Position numbers and translations under genes: made by a program. Of a stretch of 64,000 bases of DNA, positions 1 through 12,111 are shown one piece after another. Under the pieces are notes generated by a model. The model was not told the origin of the DNA. It saw only the letters and a list, made by a program, of their open reading frames with translations, and did not search any database. The stretch spans positions 434,001 through 498,000 of the forward strand of contig JABSSW010000015.1 of the NCBI GenBank assembly GCA_018902385.1, read 5' to 3'. Within the stretch, counting starts at the first letter, position 1. Every line of letters begins with the position of its first letter. The stretch is from Physcia stellaris. Its lineage: Eukaryota > Ascomycota > Lecanoromycetes > Caliciales > Physciaceae.

Positions 1-2805
1 CAAATTTCAGCTCTTCAAGATGGGCCCCATCAGGCTCCTTTCTCGAAGTCCGCGGGTTCTCTTGAACACACGACGACAACCCAAAGTAAGAACACTGGCC
101 TTGAACGTCTTGACTCGGAGGGCGGAGTGAATTACAGGCAAGGCAACATAGGCCACGATACATCTCAGATCTATGAAAATTGGACAGAAGTCAGACAAGG
201 TGCTAGACTGGTGAGCGGCGATAATGCAGCGGACTTGGATTACTGTGCTCCAGATGGAGATTCCTACACTCAAGGGCCAACTTCCATTCGCAAGCTGTCC
301 TCTGCGAAGCTGTACGAGGTAACGTCCTCACCCGACTTCCTTCCGAGGCGCAGCTCGTTCGCCGATCCAGAGGAATCAGTGCTACATCTCTCGGATCGTG
401 AGGCGGGATCATCGAGTCACGGTGCGCATCAAAGACGTGCTTTCGGAAATGGCACTGGCCAGATGACACGAGAAAGCAACGATCAGAACACTCTAGAAAG
501 ACCCAGTAATTCGGAACTGGACAATAGTGATGTTGATATTACCAGCCATAAATTTTCCGATTTGAAAGCGCATTCTTCCAGGCCTCATCTGGCTTCGAGA
601 ACTTTTTCTACACCTTCGCTGCGCAGACGCAGTTCTTCGAAAGCGCTGGGCTCTGCACGAACACCAAATCATCGATCTAATAGAAACACTCGTTCGAGCC
701 CCAAGCCACTACAGATCCATAGGTTGAAAAATGATAACCATATGGTGGAGCCCTCATTTCCCTCTCCGATGCCATCAACAGTCCCAGCTCCGCCAAGCTC
801 GTTGTCCACCTATCTTGAATTAGAACTTTCCTCAAAACCTCCCCCGCCGTTCTATATACACCGATCAGCTACTAATGATCTTCCGTATGAGTCTTCCCGG
901 GTGAAGCTCGAACGTTTGCAGAATTTCCTTCTGTTGCCGCCCCAGTTGGAGCAAGTTTTGTGGTTTGGAGCATTGGCTTGTCTAGATGCTTGGCTATATT
1001 CCTTCACGCTGTTGCCATTACGCTTTCTAAAAGCGCTTTTCTTACTCTTCAGGTCTTGGGCCATCAATTCCGTCAGGGAAATCAAGGCTGTTGGGTGTCT
1101 TGGGTTAGGCAATGTGTGGCGGCGTCGACGAAAGAGCAGTATTGTGAATCATACTGCGGCTCCGATATCTAGCAATGATGATGATTCCCAGGAGCCTCAG
1201 AAAACCAAAAAAAGACCATCTTTCGCATTTGGCAATGGCGACGCTGATCAAGAAAAGCCTCAGGCATCACAGAGTCATCGAACCGCCAACACTTATAGAC
1301 ATCATCGCAGAACCAAGTCCTCTCCGTCTACGCTTTCAGAAAACCACAAAGCGGACATCTTGAAAGGACTCCTTATTTTAATCAGCTCTACTATACTTAT
1401 GTATTTTGACGCTAGTAGGATGTATCATGGTATACGAGGACAAGCTGCTATCAAGCTATACGTAATCTACAATGTTCTTGAGGTGCGTTATCCCAATGAC
1501 CCTTCCCGGGAAAATCACGATTGACTCTGGCTCCAGGTTTGCGACCGCCTTTTCTCTGCGATCGGTCAGGATGTGCTCGAATGCCTCCTATCAAAAGAAG
1601 CACTGGAACGGAAGCCAGATGGCCGCAGTAAAGTTCTCCGGCCATTCTGGCTCTTCATTCTAGCCCTTTGTTACAATCTTGTGCATGCTACTGCCCTCTT
1701 CTATCAAGTAATTACCCTCAACGTGGCTGTAAACTCTTACTCCAATGCTCTCCTGACCCTGTTAATGTCAAACCAGTTTGTTGAGATTAAATCGACTGTC
1801 TTCAAGAAGTTCGAGAAAGAAAATTTGTTCCAGCTCACCTGCGCCGATGTGGTTGAGCGTTTTCAGCTCTGGCTGATGCTCACCATCATCGCGGCGAGAA
1901 ACGTAATAGAAACAGGAGGTCTCAGTCTAGGTAATAACTCAGCATCTGAGTCGGCAGCTCCTCTCCAATCTTCCTCTATCCTACCACGTAGCTTCACTCT
2001 CTTTCCTGTCTGGACTGGGCAGATCATGGGCCCATTCCTCCTGGTCTTAGGATCCGAAATGCTAGTCGACTGGATCAAGCACGCCTACATCACCAAGTTC
2101 AATCTCACGAAGCCCGCCATCTACGGGCGTTTTCTCGACGTGCTAGCGAAAGATTATTACACCAACGCCTTCGCCGACCAAAACCTCACCCGTCGCCTTG
2201 GTCTTCCCGTCATCCCTCTTTCTTGCCTCTTCATCCGCGCCAGCGTCCAGACCTACCACATGTTCCTCGCAACACATATGCCGCTCCCAATCCCCTCAAC
2301 AGCGACGAGCCTTTCCGTCGACGAAGCGACTACTTCCCCAGCCACAACTGCAGCTCTCCAGCACATCGACCACATCTTTCGCCGCGCTCTCGGCCGCTCC
2401 ACTTTCGGCGGCGGCGGAGGCGGCTCGCCCACTCTGGCACCTACGGCATGGCTCAACACCGACGACCTCATCGCTTTTAGCACCATGGTCCTCTTCTTCC
2501 TTGTGCTTTTCCTCGTCCTCCTCGCCCTCAAGCTCGTGCTGGGCATGTGTCTACTGTCGTTTGCGCGCAGGAGATACATAGGCATGAAACAGCGGGAGCG
2601 AGACAGCAATGTCGAAGCCGAAGGGAAGCGGGTTGGGGGATGGGGTGTCGTCGAGGTGGATGAAGCGAAGCGATCGTGGATCTATGTGGATGACAGAGAG
2701 GGGTTGGAGAAGCTTAGGGAGAGGGATAGGAGGAAGGGAAGGGAAGATGATTCGGGCTTTTCGGGAGTCAGTAGGTATAGCATGGTTGCTAAAAGGATTT
2801 GGTGA
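1..2805 (+). CDS. EMP65: TAPT1/EMP65 family (DUF747) multi-pass membrane protein, 5' end outside the window
   Basis: The reading frame is open from base 1, so the start codon lies upstream of the window; 916 residues are visible. One intron, 1483-1536 (54 bp, GTGCGT...CCAG), joins two exons in phase 0. The N-terminal ~300 residues are Ser/Arg/Pro-rich and look disordered. The family core begins near residue 300 with the motif LLPPQLEQVLWFGALACLDA and hydrophobic segments, and continues after the intron (ILALCYNLVHATALFYQVIT, ANSYSNALLTLLMSNQFVEIKS-like region), followed by two more membrane segments and a charged tail. Family members (yeast Emp65, animal TAPT1) are ER or Golgi membrane proteins; Emp65 works with the SUN-like Slp1 in protecting soluble ER proteins from degradation. 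A Gly-rich run lies before the last membrane helix. Stop TGA at 2803. Family assignment is firm; the N-terminal limit is unknown. Confidence 0.88.
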
Positions 2806-3639
2806 TCTTTGATCCTAGGAAGGAAAGTGTAAGAGTATACTGATGTGTAGGAGGAATACTGCTGGGCTTAGCGTGGCGTTGAGGGGCAAGTCTTATGGTT
2901 AGAGCTTAGATACAATGATCAATTTTCGAAATGAGTAAAGCTTGGGGTGAATATTTGTATCTACGGCACTTACCGAAACTCCCCCAAATATTCCACTACA
3001 TCGGTTCAGGGGTCTTCAACATATCATTCAACGCTACCTTTTCCCTACCCCAGATCAACACCTTATCACGACCTTTCTACAACCACCCTCTCACAACAAT
3101 TACAAGACAGGAAAGAAGAAACAACTACAGTGCGAAAACAGCAAAAGAACCACCCGGCTCTTCTCTCGGAAATATGAGGTCTAGCCACAGAGCAGCTTCT
3201 TTCAATTCTTCTGCAGAATGAGCTGCTTCGGCACAGGCCCGCTAGGCTGCTGGGACAACGGTAGGGAGGATCGTGGATCGATCAGATCTACTAGGCAAGA
3301 TTAGGTTGACTAGACATTGATATGGAGGCTGTTGCTTAAGATGGTTCGCGAGGATCCTTGTAGTGGTGTTGTGTGTTAGGATGGGGGATGCTTGAAGTAG
3401 CAAAAGGCTTCATGCTGGTCCTTTCTGTGACTGGCTAACGGTCTTTCATGGTATTCAAGTATCAATATCGTATGAGCACACTCGAGGTACTAAAACAGAT
3501 GCATTCGAGGAACGGTTATGTACATGCTTGTGATATCTATGCTTCTGTACTCGATCAACTGTATGCTTCGCTAGAACGCTATCACAATGCCCAAAAACTC
3601 CTAGAATACTTCCACAGTTGATAATCAAGTCATCGTCCT
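2806..3639. other. Convergent intergenic region with a possible 28-codon micro-ORF
   Basis: This stretch lies between the 3' ends of two convergent genes. Bases about 3030-3180 are rich in C/T then A/C and resemble a fungal promoter or 5' leader on the plus strand. A short ATG frame at 3218-3304 follows it. No longer ORF with recognisable content is present. Confidence 0.4.
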
Positions 3640-4922
3640 TCAAGCAGATTGTCCCGTGAACATCAATCTCAGCTGCGAAGGCTTCTTCTCCTTCTTCTCT
3701 CGCTTTTCTTTCTTTTCCTTTTTCGACTTGTCACTGCTCTTTGAATCCTTAGAGCTGACGCTCTTCGAATCAGATGTCTTTTTCGACTTCTTCTTCTTCT
3801 TTTCGCCATCATTCGATATCGGCGGCATCCCACCTTCGCTGAGATTAAGCCTTGACAAGGCAGCGGCATGTGGAGTGATAAACTCCCCGTCAACGCTCGT
3901 ACCAACGCTTTGCGACTCCACCTCCGCAATACCTCGCCTCCAGTTATTGATTCTGCTGACATCTCCAAGCTCGAGCATCTCGTCCATTCCTGGCTCTTCC
4001 TTGGAGGCAGCATGACTGGCTTTTATCTTCTTGATGACTTTGTAGCCGCCGATCGCAACAATGGTGACGCCCACTGCAACTCCGCCAGCGATGAGGAACT
4101 GAGGACTCGCTAGCAGTGCGAACACGGCGGGCGCGCTACCTTTCATTGCCAGCAAAGCACCGGGCGCCATCTTGGATGCAATGTTGCTGATCTCGGCTAG
4201 CGTCAAGGCGACGGCGGCCATGGCGTCGGGGTTCTTTTGTAGGTTCGTGATGGTTGCGGAAGCGGTGTGTTGGAGGCAGTCGGCTTCTTCGAGGAGTTGC
4301 TTGACTTTGTTGATGAGGCCTTTGAGTTCCACCTCTTCATCGACCCTGGCGACGGGGAGAGGCGGTGGGATATCCCCATAGGCGAGGTCCATGTCTATTT
4401 CTTCCCTAGCGGCAGATGTTGTCAATGCACGTGTTGGGGTGGCTGGCGGACTGAAACCGCTGTGGTGATCTGTGTGTCTTCTAGCAAGCTCTTGTCGCGA
4501 CATGGGGTTGCCATCGACGTCAAATGTGAAGCTCCGAGGAGATAGTGGAGATCGTGGACTTGTTCGCCCCATCTCAGGCCCAGTGGTATGGTGACGCTCT
4601 GTCGTGGGTCGTCTACTGGTATGTCTTGACCTTGAGGTCCTCCCTGAAGATGCAACCGAGCGATCGTCCATGGTTTGGGCTTTCAGAGATCGCCGGGCCC
4701 TCTTCTCCTCTAATTCAATTTGTCGACCTGCGACAATCTCTGCTTTTCGCTCGCGATAGGCACTCTTGGCCTCTTTGAAAACATTGATGAGTTGTTTGCT
4801 CTGCATGTAATGATTAGCATGCATCATATTAGGAGAGGAGCGCTAGGACCTGGAAGACTCACTGTGCTGACCGCTTTACCGGTCTGGTCGACAACCATTA
4901 CTGTCTTTATCAAACCTGCCAT
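3640..4922 (-). CDS. Unrecognised conserved-looking fungal protein with a hydrophobic segment and Lys-rich tail
   Basis: Two exons on the minus strand: 4863-4922 (start MAGLIKTVMVVDQTGKAVST) and 3640-4800, with intron 4801-4862 (GTGAGT donor, CTAATC branch, GCAG acceptor). The product is 406 residues. After a charged, coiled-looking N-terminus (KEAKSAYRERKAE) come an Arg/Ser/Pro-rich linker, a helical region with LINKVKQLLEEADCLQ, and a hydrophobic stretch (FLIAGGVAVGVTIVAIGGYK) that could be one membrane helix, at about residues 240-275. The C-terminus is almost all Lys/Ser/Glu. I do not recognise the family; the pattern suggests a membrane-associated or nuclear fungal hypothetical protein. 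The long plus-strand ORF opposite the tail (Phe/Ser-rich) is a shadow of the Lys codons. Confidence 0.75.
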
Positions 4923-6638
4923 GATTGCCGGGCTTGTTCTTAATAGATTGTCGATGGGATTTCTGGATTAGTATTATGTGATGCTTGCTCGACGAGATCC
5001 TGCCTCGAAGATATGGGGACGTTGCTGCTGGAGCTTGTCTCCTACAGGTGATGTGCAGGGGAATAATGTGGAACAAAGAGACAAAGAGAGGAGCAAGACG
5101 CAGGAAAAGAAGCTGTTATGGTTTTCTTGCCGCTTTGATCAAAGATGAAGCAGTCAAATTTGCAGTGACTGGCAGTTAGAGTGACGGGAAGTTTGCAGGC
5201 ACCATGTGGCAGTCACGCAGTGATACTTTGGGCAGACATCGGTTTCATATCAACGGTCAAGAATCATACCGCGATGATGCTAGGAATATAGTCAGATCTG
5301 TGTCAGACCTGATATGGATGAATGGACTAGTGGACATGCTTCTTTGTTGTCACACTGCCATTGCTCGCCTTCGATGAAGAGCGATCTAGGCCCGGACGAT
5401 GTGATTGCTCCAGCAAAGTGGCGCGCGCGAGGGAGGACGGACGGGCTTGACCGGTGCCATCTAGCTCTTCACACCCACTTGCAAGTGGTCGCAATTTCCA
5501 GAGCTTGACAAAGTAGGTAATAAGCGGTTTAATTATCAGCTGCAGATGGTATGCACTGTGACGCGGATGCTAGGCGCAGCTCGCTGTCCTCCGAAAGGCT
5601 CAGCTCCCATCGTCGCTTGCCAGCCCGCTAAAAATCTACGCTAAACCCTCCAGATCGGAATATCCATTAAAAATGGCGGTTGGTTATAACGAATGTCTCA
5701 TTCGTTCGTGCAATAAAGACATCTAATCCGTACTCGATATATACAGATCTGGTCTTTTGAGACTCTGTGTTTGTTCATCCGTTCACACTAGACAGTTTTA
5801 ATACACGGCCGTGTTGAATACTTTTAGAGAGTACTCCAGACCACATCGCTCTTGTTTGGGCAGTTGAAACTTCAAGCTGTTCAAAGAATGATACCAGGGG
5901 AAGTGCAATTCTCAAGGAATTATCGCACAATTTCCCCCTTTTCGCACGTCATGTTGAAACAGCGGTCAGCATCCGGTTCTTGGATCTGCTAGGTTCATTC
6001 TCGAAAAAGCTGTTCTGCAAGTGTTGTTGTGCAGGCGAAATGATGAACTCATGGATCTACCACTCGTACCTAGGCTAGGAATTTATTACGGACATGGTCG
6101 GCCACATGCATAACCAGCTGTTTGATAGCAATCGAGAGCGTTTGAGGTTTCTTTCCGTGAGCAAAACGAGAGTTGAATAGCACCTTCTTCCGTTCCTTCT
6201 ACACTTCCAGAATGTCGGCTTGAAACATACCTCGCAAATCCGCAACGGTTTGATTCTTTCTAGTTGTCGGCGATCAAGAGGGAAGGAATACATCGCAAAA
6301 GTACTGTATGATATTTCGGAGAACAATGCAGCAGCCCAACTGTCATCTACTTGGTGAGTCTTACCTCTCGTTGACCTGCTTAAAATATTTACGAACGAGG
6401 GGATCATCGAATGACAATCCAGAAGCGGCATCTTTTTCTTGGCGTGTAATGGAACACATGCTGTCTTTTTGGCTCCTCTGCTTCATCCTGCATTTGCTGT
6501 AGAGTTCGAGTAGGATGTAGCAGAGAACGATTTCGACACCTGATGTTCTGTCCGTTTCATAATACTAGTACGCCAAGACCTTTTAGGCTTTGAGACGTCA
6601 CTGGCCGAGGCGCATAACAGCTTTCCCGATTTTGGATA
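4923..6638. other. Long intergenic region, no gene seen
   Basis: About 1.7 kb between two divergent genes (minus-strand gene at 4922, DUG2 at 6639). Only short ORFs without recognisable content occur. Expected to hold both promoters. Confidence 0.5.
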
Positions 6639-9600
6639 ATGGCAGTCCAGCACTTGCCCATTGAACGCATAACATCAACTGATAATGCTGCTCGCAATAC
6701 AGAACCACCCTGGACTAGTACCCATAGCGATGGCCCAACATTCGATTCGGCGCATCGAGGACGCGGCCCCCGGCCGAAGCTCTTCCATAAAGTCAAGAAC
6801 CAGAGGTCCATACTTGCGCTGGTGATTTCGGATTCGAAGATCTATGCTGGGACCCAGGGAGGAGAGATACTGGTTAGTCGCAAATGTTTCTACTGACACG
6901 TATGCTGTGCTAATCTCGGGAACTAGGTCTGGTCTCTAAACACCTATGAGCTGCTCTCCAGGATCTCGGCGCATGCAGGTAGCGTCTTGAGTCTATTCGT
7001 CTCCCCAGATAAGAAGTTCCTATTTTCCAGCGCTGGCGACGCGATCGTAAATGTACGTGTACAACTTTCCCGCTTCAAGCCTCGAGTAGCTAAATACCTT
7101 AGGTCTGGTGTACTTCATCTTTCAGCCGGCTTTACTCGCTTTTCTCAATCTACGACGTGGGCGACGTCTTCTGCGTCGTTTACTCCGCAAGCCTGCAGAC
7201 TGTATACCTAGGAGCACAGAATACAAGCATACAGGTACTTATTTGACGGCATGCGCGGTATAGAAGATCGAAAATAACACGTTGCAGTGGTATGACTTGT
7301 CGCAGAAAGACGTACGGCCTCAACCTGATTTGACATTACATCCTTCTCAGCGCAACCATCGATTTTTTGACTCTAAAGGACCTGGCGGTGTCACAACACC
7401 TCGCCCATCGACAATTGAAGAAACGCAAGCTCAAGGGGGACAAATTCTTAACATTGACAAAGATCACATTGTGCAATATGCCCACTTCGGATACGTGTAT
7501 TGTATGCTCATATTTATTGAAGCCTCCGGTGATGACGAAATCTTGGTGTCAGGAGGGGGTGACGGGACAATAAAGCTTTGGTCGCTGGACGCGGACGCTG
7601 GTGTCGCTATCAGGAATCCCGTCTCACTCGAGAATGGCGATGACAGCATATTGACCTTGGCACTTGAAGGGACAATCCTTTACAGCGGAAGGCTAGATGG
7701 GGAAATCAATGTTTGGGATCTTGACACCCGACAACTCATCAGAAGGGTCAAGCCTGACAATGCGGATATTCTGACGTTATCACTCGGACACGGTCTGATC
7801 TTCAGTGGTGGAGCCAACGGTCTAGCCCGAGTAAGTACTACAATTTTAGAAAAGGAAGCATGCCTAAATCTCAGGTAGAAATTCAATTCGCGGTACGAAC
7901 GCATCAGCGAATGGCAGGCTCACGAGCGATTAATTCTAGCTTCTGCTGTTGCCACTGTGAATGGGAAGAAGTTGTACGCAACTGGAGGCAATGACTATTG
8001 CGTTGCTATTTGGGATGTGGGAGACTGCGTTGAAGCGCCAGCTGTAAAATCAACATCGAGCAACGGTATGCCTACATTCCAGTCGGGGGGATCTTGGCTA
8101 ATCTTGAACCAGAGGAGCTCCTTGAGTCGCTCAGACAGTTTGTATCCTATCGCACGGTTTCATCGATGCCAGAATATGCCGAAGACTGCCGACGAGGTGC
8201 CTCGTGGTTACGAGGCTTATTCAAAAGGTTTGGAGCTGACACGGAAATGCTGAACACTGAGAACAGCAGAAATCCCATAGTATTTGCTCGTTTCCACGGG
8301 AGAAGCTCCAAAGCTCAGAAAGGGAAAAAGATCCTCTTCTATGGCCATTACGACGTGGTTGCAGCAGAGAATAAAAAGAAAACTTGGAATACAGAACCAT
8401 TCGAACTGCATGGTATCAATGGCTACTACTACGGCCGAGGCGTCTCCGACAACAAGGGTCCAATCTTAGCAGCGATATATGCAGTGGCCGATCTCGTCAC
8501 TAAACAACAGCTCGATTCCGATGTACTGTTTCTGATCGAAGGCGAGGAGGAGTGCGGATCAACGGGTTTCGAGAAAGCAGTCCAGAAGAACAAGCACACC
8601 ATTGGAGAAGTGGACTGGATCTTGCTTGCGAACAGCTATTGGCTCGACGATGAATTCCCATGCTTGACTTATGGTCTCAGGGGCGTGGTGCATGTTACGG
8701 TACATGTGGAAAGTGAGCGACCTGACCTACACAGCGGAGTCGACGGGAGTTACCTCCTGAACGAAGCTCTGAAGGATCTCGTAACACTTATTGCGACATT
8801 GACGGGTCCAGCTGGCGAGGTTCAGATACCAGGCTTTTACGACGCTGTTCTTGACACCACTGCCGAGGAGAACGACCGGTACGATGCAATCAGCCGAACG
8901 CTCCTGCAACATAACCCTGAGCTGGGGGATGCACAAGGATTGACCAAGTCGTTCAAGGCGCGGTGGTCGCAACCGTCGCTCACGGTACATCATATCGGAA
9001 GCTCAGGTCCGGCAACATCGTCCATCATCCCTCGAAGCGCGACCGCTGCTCTATCGATGCGTCTAGTGCCAAATCAGAGTGCTGTGCAGATCAAAGCAGC
9101 GTTACAAGAATGCCTACATCAGGCCTTTGACAAACTGAACAGCTCGAACCATCTCCGGGTGGAAGTGAATCGGATAGCCGAACCCTGGCTCGGAGATCCC
9201 CACAACCAGATATTCCAAACCCTCGACGAGGCCATCGTCGAGGCTTGGGGATCTCACAGCCACCGAAGGCGAAGCTCTACCTCCACGAAGCCCATGTCCA
9301 AATCGGTTGGTGCTATGACCAAGGTTAAACCATCCCCCGCCACATCATCAACGCTCGCCAACGGTAGTGACCATACTCCAACAGCAACAGCGGCCGTCGC
9401 AAACGATCACGTGATCAGTCCTCTCCATCAGTACTTCCCATGCCAAACTTCTCCAGGTCCCCTGTACATCCGCGAAGGAGGCTCCATCCCAGCGATCCGG
9501 TTCTTGGAAAAGGAGTTCAATGCGCCCGCCGCGCATCTGCCCTGTGGCCAGGCTAGCGACTGTGCTCATCTGGATAATGAGCGTCTTCGGCTTTCGAATC

Positions 9601-9656
9601 TGTATAAGAGCAGGGAGATCTTTCGGAAGGTGTTTCGCGAGTTGCCGTCGAAGTAG
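6639..9656 (+). CDS. DUG2: Dug2: WD40-repeat plus M20-family metallopeptidase, glutathione degradosome subunit
   Basis: Six exons: 6639-6872, 6927-7052, 7103-7234, 7288-7830, 7879-8065, 8113-9656; 921 residues, close to yeast Dug2 (about 880). The N-terminal ~400 residues form WD-type repeats (for example SGGGDGTIKLWSLDAD, SGRLDGEINVWDLDTRQ, TGGNDYCVAIWDVGD). Exon 6 is the M20 peptidase with FYGHYDVVAAE, GRGVSDNKGPILA, IEGEEECGS and, near the end, CGQASDCAHLDNE. In yeast Dug2 binds the amidotransferase-like Dug3 and together they cleave glutathione in the cytosol when the gamma-glutamyl transpeptidase route is not used. The first-repeat start was chosen because it is the first ATG of the open frame. 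One predicted metal-ligand Asp is Asn here (codon 8631-8633, sequence ANSYWL). The exon 5/6 join removes a 47-bp intron and restores the peptidase frame. Confidence 0.93.
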
Positions 9657-10629
9657 TGTGGGATCTTGCTTGGTCTTTGGGATGTCTTTTAGAGAAAAGT
9701 CCTTTGTTTTGTGTGTGTGGCTTGTAGATAGATACCCCCTGACAGCATGTTCGGCGTTTCTAAGCTGTTTGCTACTCTGGTTGTTCCAATTTCAGTGTTT
9801 TACATCAGTAAATCCGGGTATCGAGTGGTGTTGGGTTTTTGGATCATATCACTGTGGACGCGGTCATTCGAAGCAAATCTCTAGCTATCTTAGCAGTCAC
9901 ATCCCTCACTCTTCCTTGCTCCATCGCCCTATAAAATCAAGGTGAGACGTAACTTGTAGAGCTCTAAGCCTTCACTCATGGACATGGTCTGTCTGACATG
10001 AAGACGTGCATGGGGAGGGCCAGTGTGGGTTCAAGACATGCGTTTCGTTTCCATCGGTGAAGTCCGCGCCCAGGGCTTGAGTGAGGGCAGACAAATATAC
10101 GAGGACGAGGCCGGGCATCAAGGCTGGATTTGGGATGGGGAAGTGATATCACTTTGGGAGGGGAATGACTTCGCGGGTTGGAGACCGGTTTCCACGTTCA
10201 CGCTGCCAATGGGGTATTTCATACTGGCTCTCATGGAATGTTATCGCAGAGGGCCAAGGCCTGATTGATGTCATCTGCTGCTGGGGATGGATAACTTGGC
10301 TTGAAGCAGACACCATCGCTATAGTAGCTACTCGATCTGGTGGCGATTCTGCATTTTCAAGTTCAAACAGATAGTCCATGGTAGTCGCTCGCTCCTAAAG
10401 ATCGAGATTGATATTACGCAGTGTTGTGATCCACAGCAACCTGGATATTGTGGTCATAGTTTACGTGAAGATTGAAAAGACGGGATTAAAATGGTGACAT
10501 CGCGAAAAGCATGGTATGCACAATAGTCTTTCTGAAGTAGCTTTGATGAAAAGGCGCATACTATGACAACTTAGGTATGCTGAGATCTTGTCCTCGTTCC
10601 TTCGTGGGTTCGTCTGTTTCCCAGAACAT
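9657..10629. other. Convergent intergenic region, no gene seen
   Basis: Lies between the DUG2 stop and the 3' side of the minus-strand membrane-protein locus. T-rich 3' UTR-like sequence follows DUG2; no ORF has recognisable content. Confidence 0.45.
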
Positions 10630-10980
10630 TCATCCGGATCGAGACTGTTGCCTTTCAAGAACGTTCAACAAGTGTTCATCTGCTTCGAGGCAATGTCGAC
10701 GAGCTGTGATAGTTTCCTGCAAAGCTGCGACGAGGGCTAAACGTTCGGCATCGAGTGCTTCTGTTTGAGGAGTGGACGAGGGCATCGATTCCATGTGAAT
10801 GGAGGTGTCTTCCTGTGTTCTCCATTGAGGCAACGATTGAATGTTTCCACTTCGCTGTTCCGGGTCAACGCCTTGATCGGCTGCTTGTTGTGACATGTCT
10901 TTGCGGAGCCAACCTCGCCAAGAACGCGGATCCTGCGTAACTTTCAAATACCTTGGACCTGCTGTACAGGGTCGCGGCAA
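10630..10980 (-). other. Coding-like ORF downstream of, and overlapping, the membrane-protein gene
   Basis: This minus-strand frame has protein-like composition, ending in a Leu/Glu-rich helical stretch (LDAERLALVAALQETITARR). It overlaps the last 116 bases of the gene at 10865-11707 in another frame. I looked for an intron that would splice the upstream gene into this frame and found none of acceptable length with matching phase. It may be the true C-terminus reached by an intron I missed or a frameshift, or just 3' UTR. Confidence 0.3.
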
Positions 10981-11707
10981 AATACATCGAAACGAAATAT
11001 GCTATCATAATGTTCCTGCTGTCGTTCTTGCCAGCGTTGACATCTAGATCGTTAACGAACACGAAAACCACGTAAATTGACAACCCAAGAGTGAATGAAA
11101 TAGCTGCCATATCCACCAGGCCCCGTGGAGTGTCGAGTATGATGACGGCTGATGGGCTAGGCACAGCCTTTCTTTCTCCTTTGATTTGTAACCACTCTCT
11201 TACGTCCTTTGCTGTGATCAAGCGGCCAAAAGTCCTTAGCTGAGACATAGCATAGTATACCGAGGCACAGCCAGCTAAGAGACTTGACAAGAAGAAAGCC
11301 CTCGCAATCCAGTGGGCAGTGCTCAAGTATTCCAAGGCCAGGGCGGTTATTGCGATCTGTGCCATGATTGCTCCCTACCACACACCATGATCAATATTAT
11401 TCAACACCTGGTCCGAGAGCCTACCTACGGTGACAGCAACCATGTTCGCTTGAGCTATCTGGGCCGAGACAAAGTCTAATAATATCTTATCATCGTCAGT
11501 CTCGAGTGTCTTCTTTACAAGCTGCCACGCGTCGGAGCTGCAGAGAAAAGGAAGCAATGCTCCTAGGGGCCCGTATAGCTGGATGTATACGCGTGATTGC
11601 GCTTTGATGGCCGGGATGGTCTCGAGAGCGTAACGCAGCCCAGGCGAAACGGCTTCAATAATTTTGATGACCCTACTAGCTGCTGAAATGAATAATAGAG
11701 CCTCCAT
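10865..11707 (-). CDS. Fungal integral membrane protein of unknown function
   Basis: Two exons: 11429-11707 and 10865-11374, intron 11375-11428 (GTAGGT donor, TAG acceptor, phase 0); 262 residues. The junction rebuilds a continuous hydrophobic segment (QANMVAVT joined to GAIMAQIAITALALEYL), which supports the splice. Three or four membrane helices are visible: one across the junction, one at ARAFFLSSLLAGCASVYY, one at ISFTLGLSIYVVFVFV, and possibly IAYFVSMYFAATLY. The N-terminus (ALLFISAASRVIKIIEAV) may insert weakly. I do not recognise a named family; similar hypothetical membrane proteins with a QANMVAVT-like motif are common in Pezizomycotina as far as I recall. The 3' end is uncertain because a coding-like ORF in another frame overlaps it. 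Confidence 0.6.
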
Positions 11708-12009
11708 TGCTTCCTACAGCTGCAGCCCAGGGCAAAAACTTGGAGGCAGAATTTTGGCAAGTTTAGATGGTGTTCTGGCTCTGGTGACAGCAAGACCTCG
11801 AGCATGTCGAGCATGCCATGAGATGCGGATTGCCCTCGAGGATTGGCAGACTCGGTTCCTTTTGTTGCTCCTGCATATGCATGATTGGAAACCGAAGTAA
11901 TACAAGCGAACCCACTTTACACTTTGATGGCGATGCGAAAAGAGCAGCACCATGTCGAGATGTCTTGAACCATGTTGACGGCTTCCAGCATATTCTTGGC
12001 TTAATCGTG

Positions 12010-12111
12010 GGTCAGGATCTCACCAATACTCCGGGCGTAATTGGAGGCCCCGGAATCTTAGTGAGGTCTCTAAGGTAGAGGGAGGCCTCTAGTTGTAGTG
12101 AGATCCTGACC
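12010..12111. repeat. MITE-like 102-bp element with 14-bp perfect terminal inverted repeats
   Basis: The left end GGTCAGGATCTCAC (12010-12023) recurs exactly in reverse complement at 12098-12111. The interior contains two GGAGGCC words. No clear target-site duplication is visible beyond a possible TG/TG dinucleotide, and no second copy occurs in the window, so mobility is inference only. Confidence 0.4.

Noticed and set aside
2253-2609. Minus-strand 118-codon ORF inside the EMP65 gene
   Set aside because: Arg/Val-rich shadow of a GC-rich exon; the plus frame has family motifs.
3656-4015. Plus-strand 119-codon Phe/Ser-rich ORF
   Set aside because: It is the antisense of the Lys/Ser/Glu-rich tail of the minus-strand gene; composition is explained by that.
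5314-5508. Short ORF in the 5-6.6 kb intergenic region
   Set aside because: 64 codons, no recognisable content or leader; chance ORF.
8067-8083. A 17-bp GT...AG interval near the DUG2 exon 5 end
   Set aside because: Too short to be an intron; the 47-bp interval 8066-8112 restores the frame instead.
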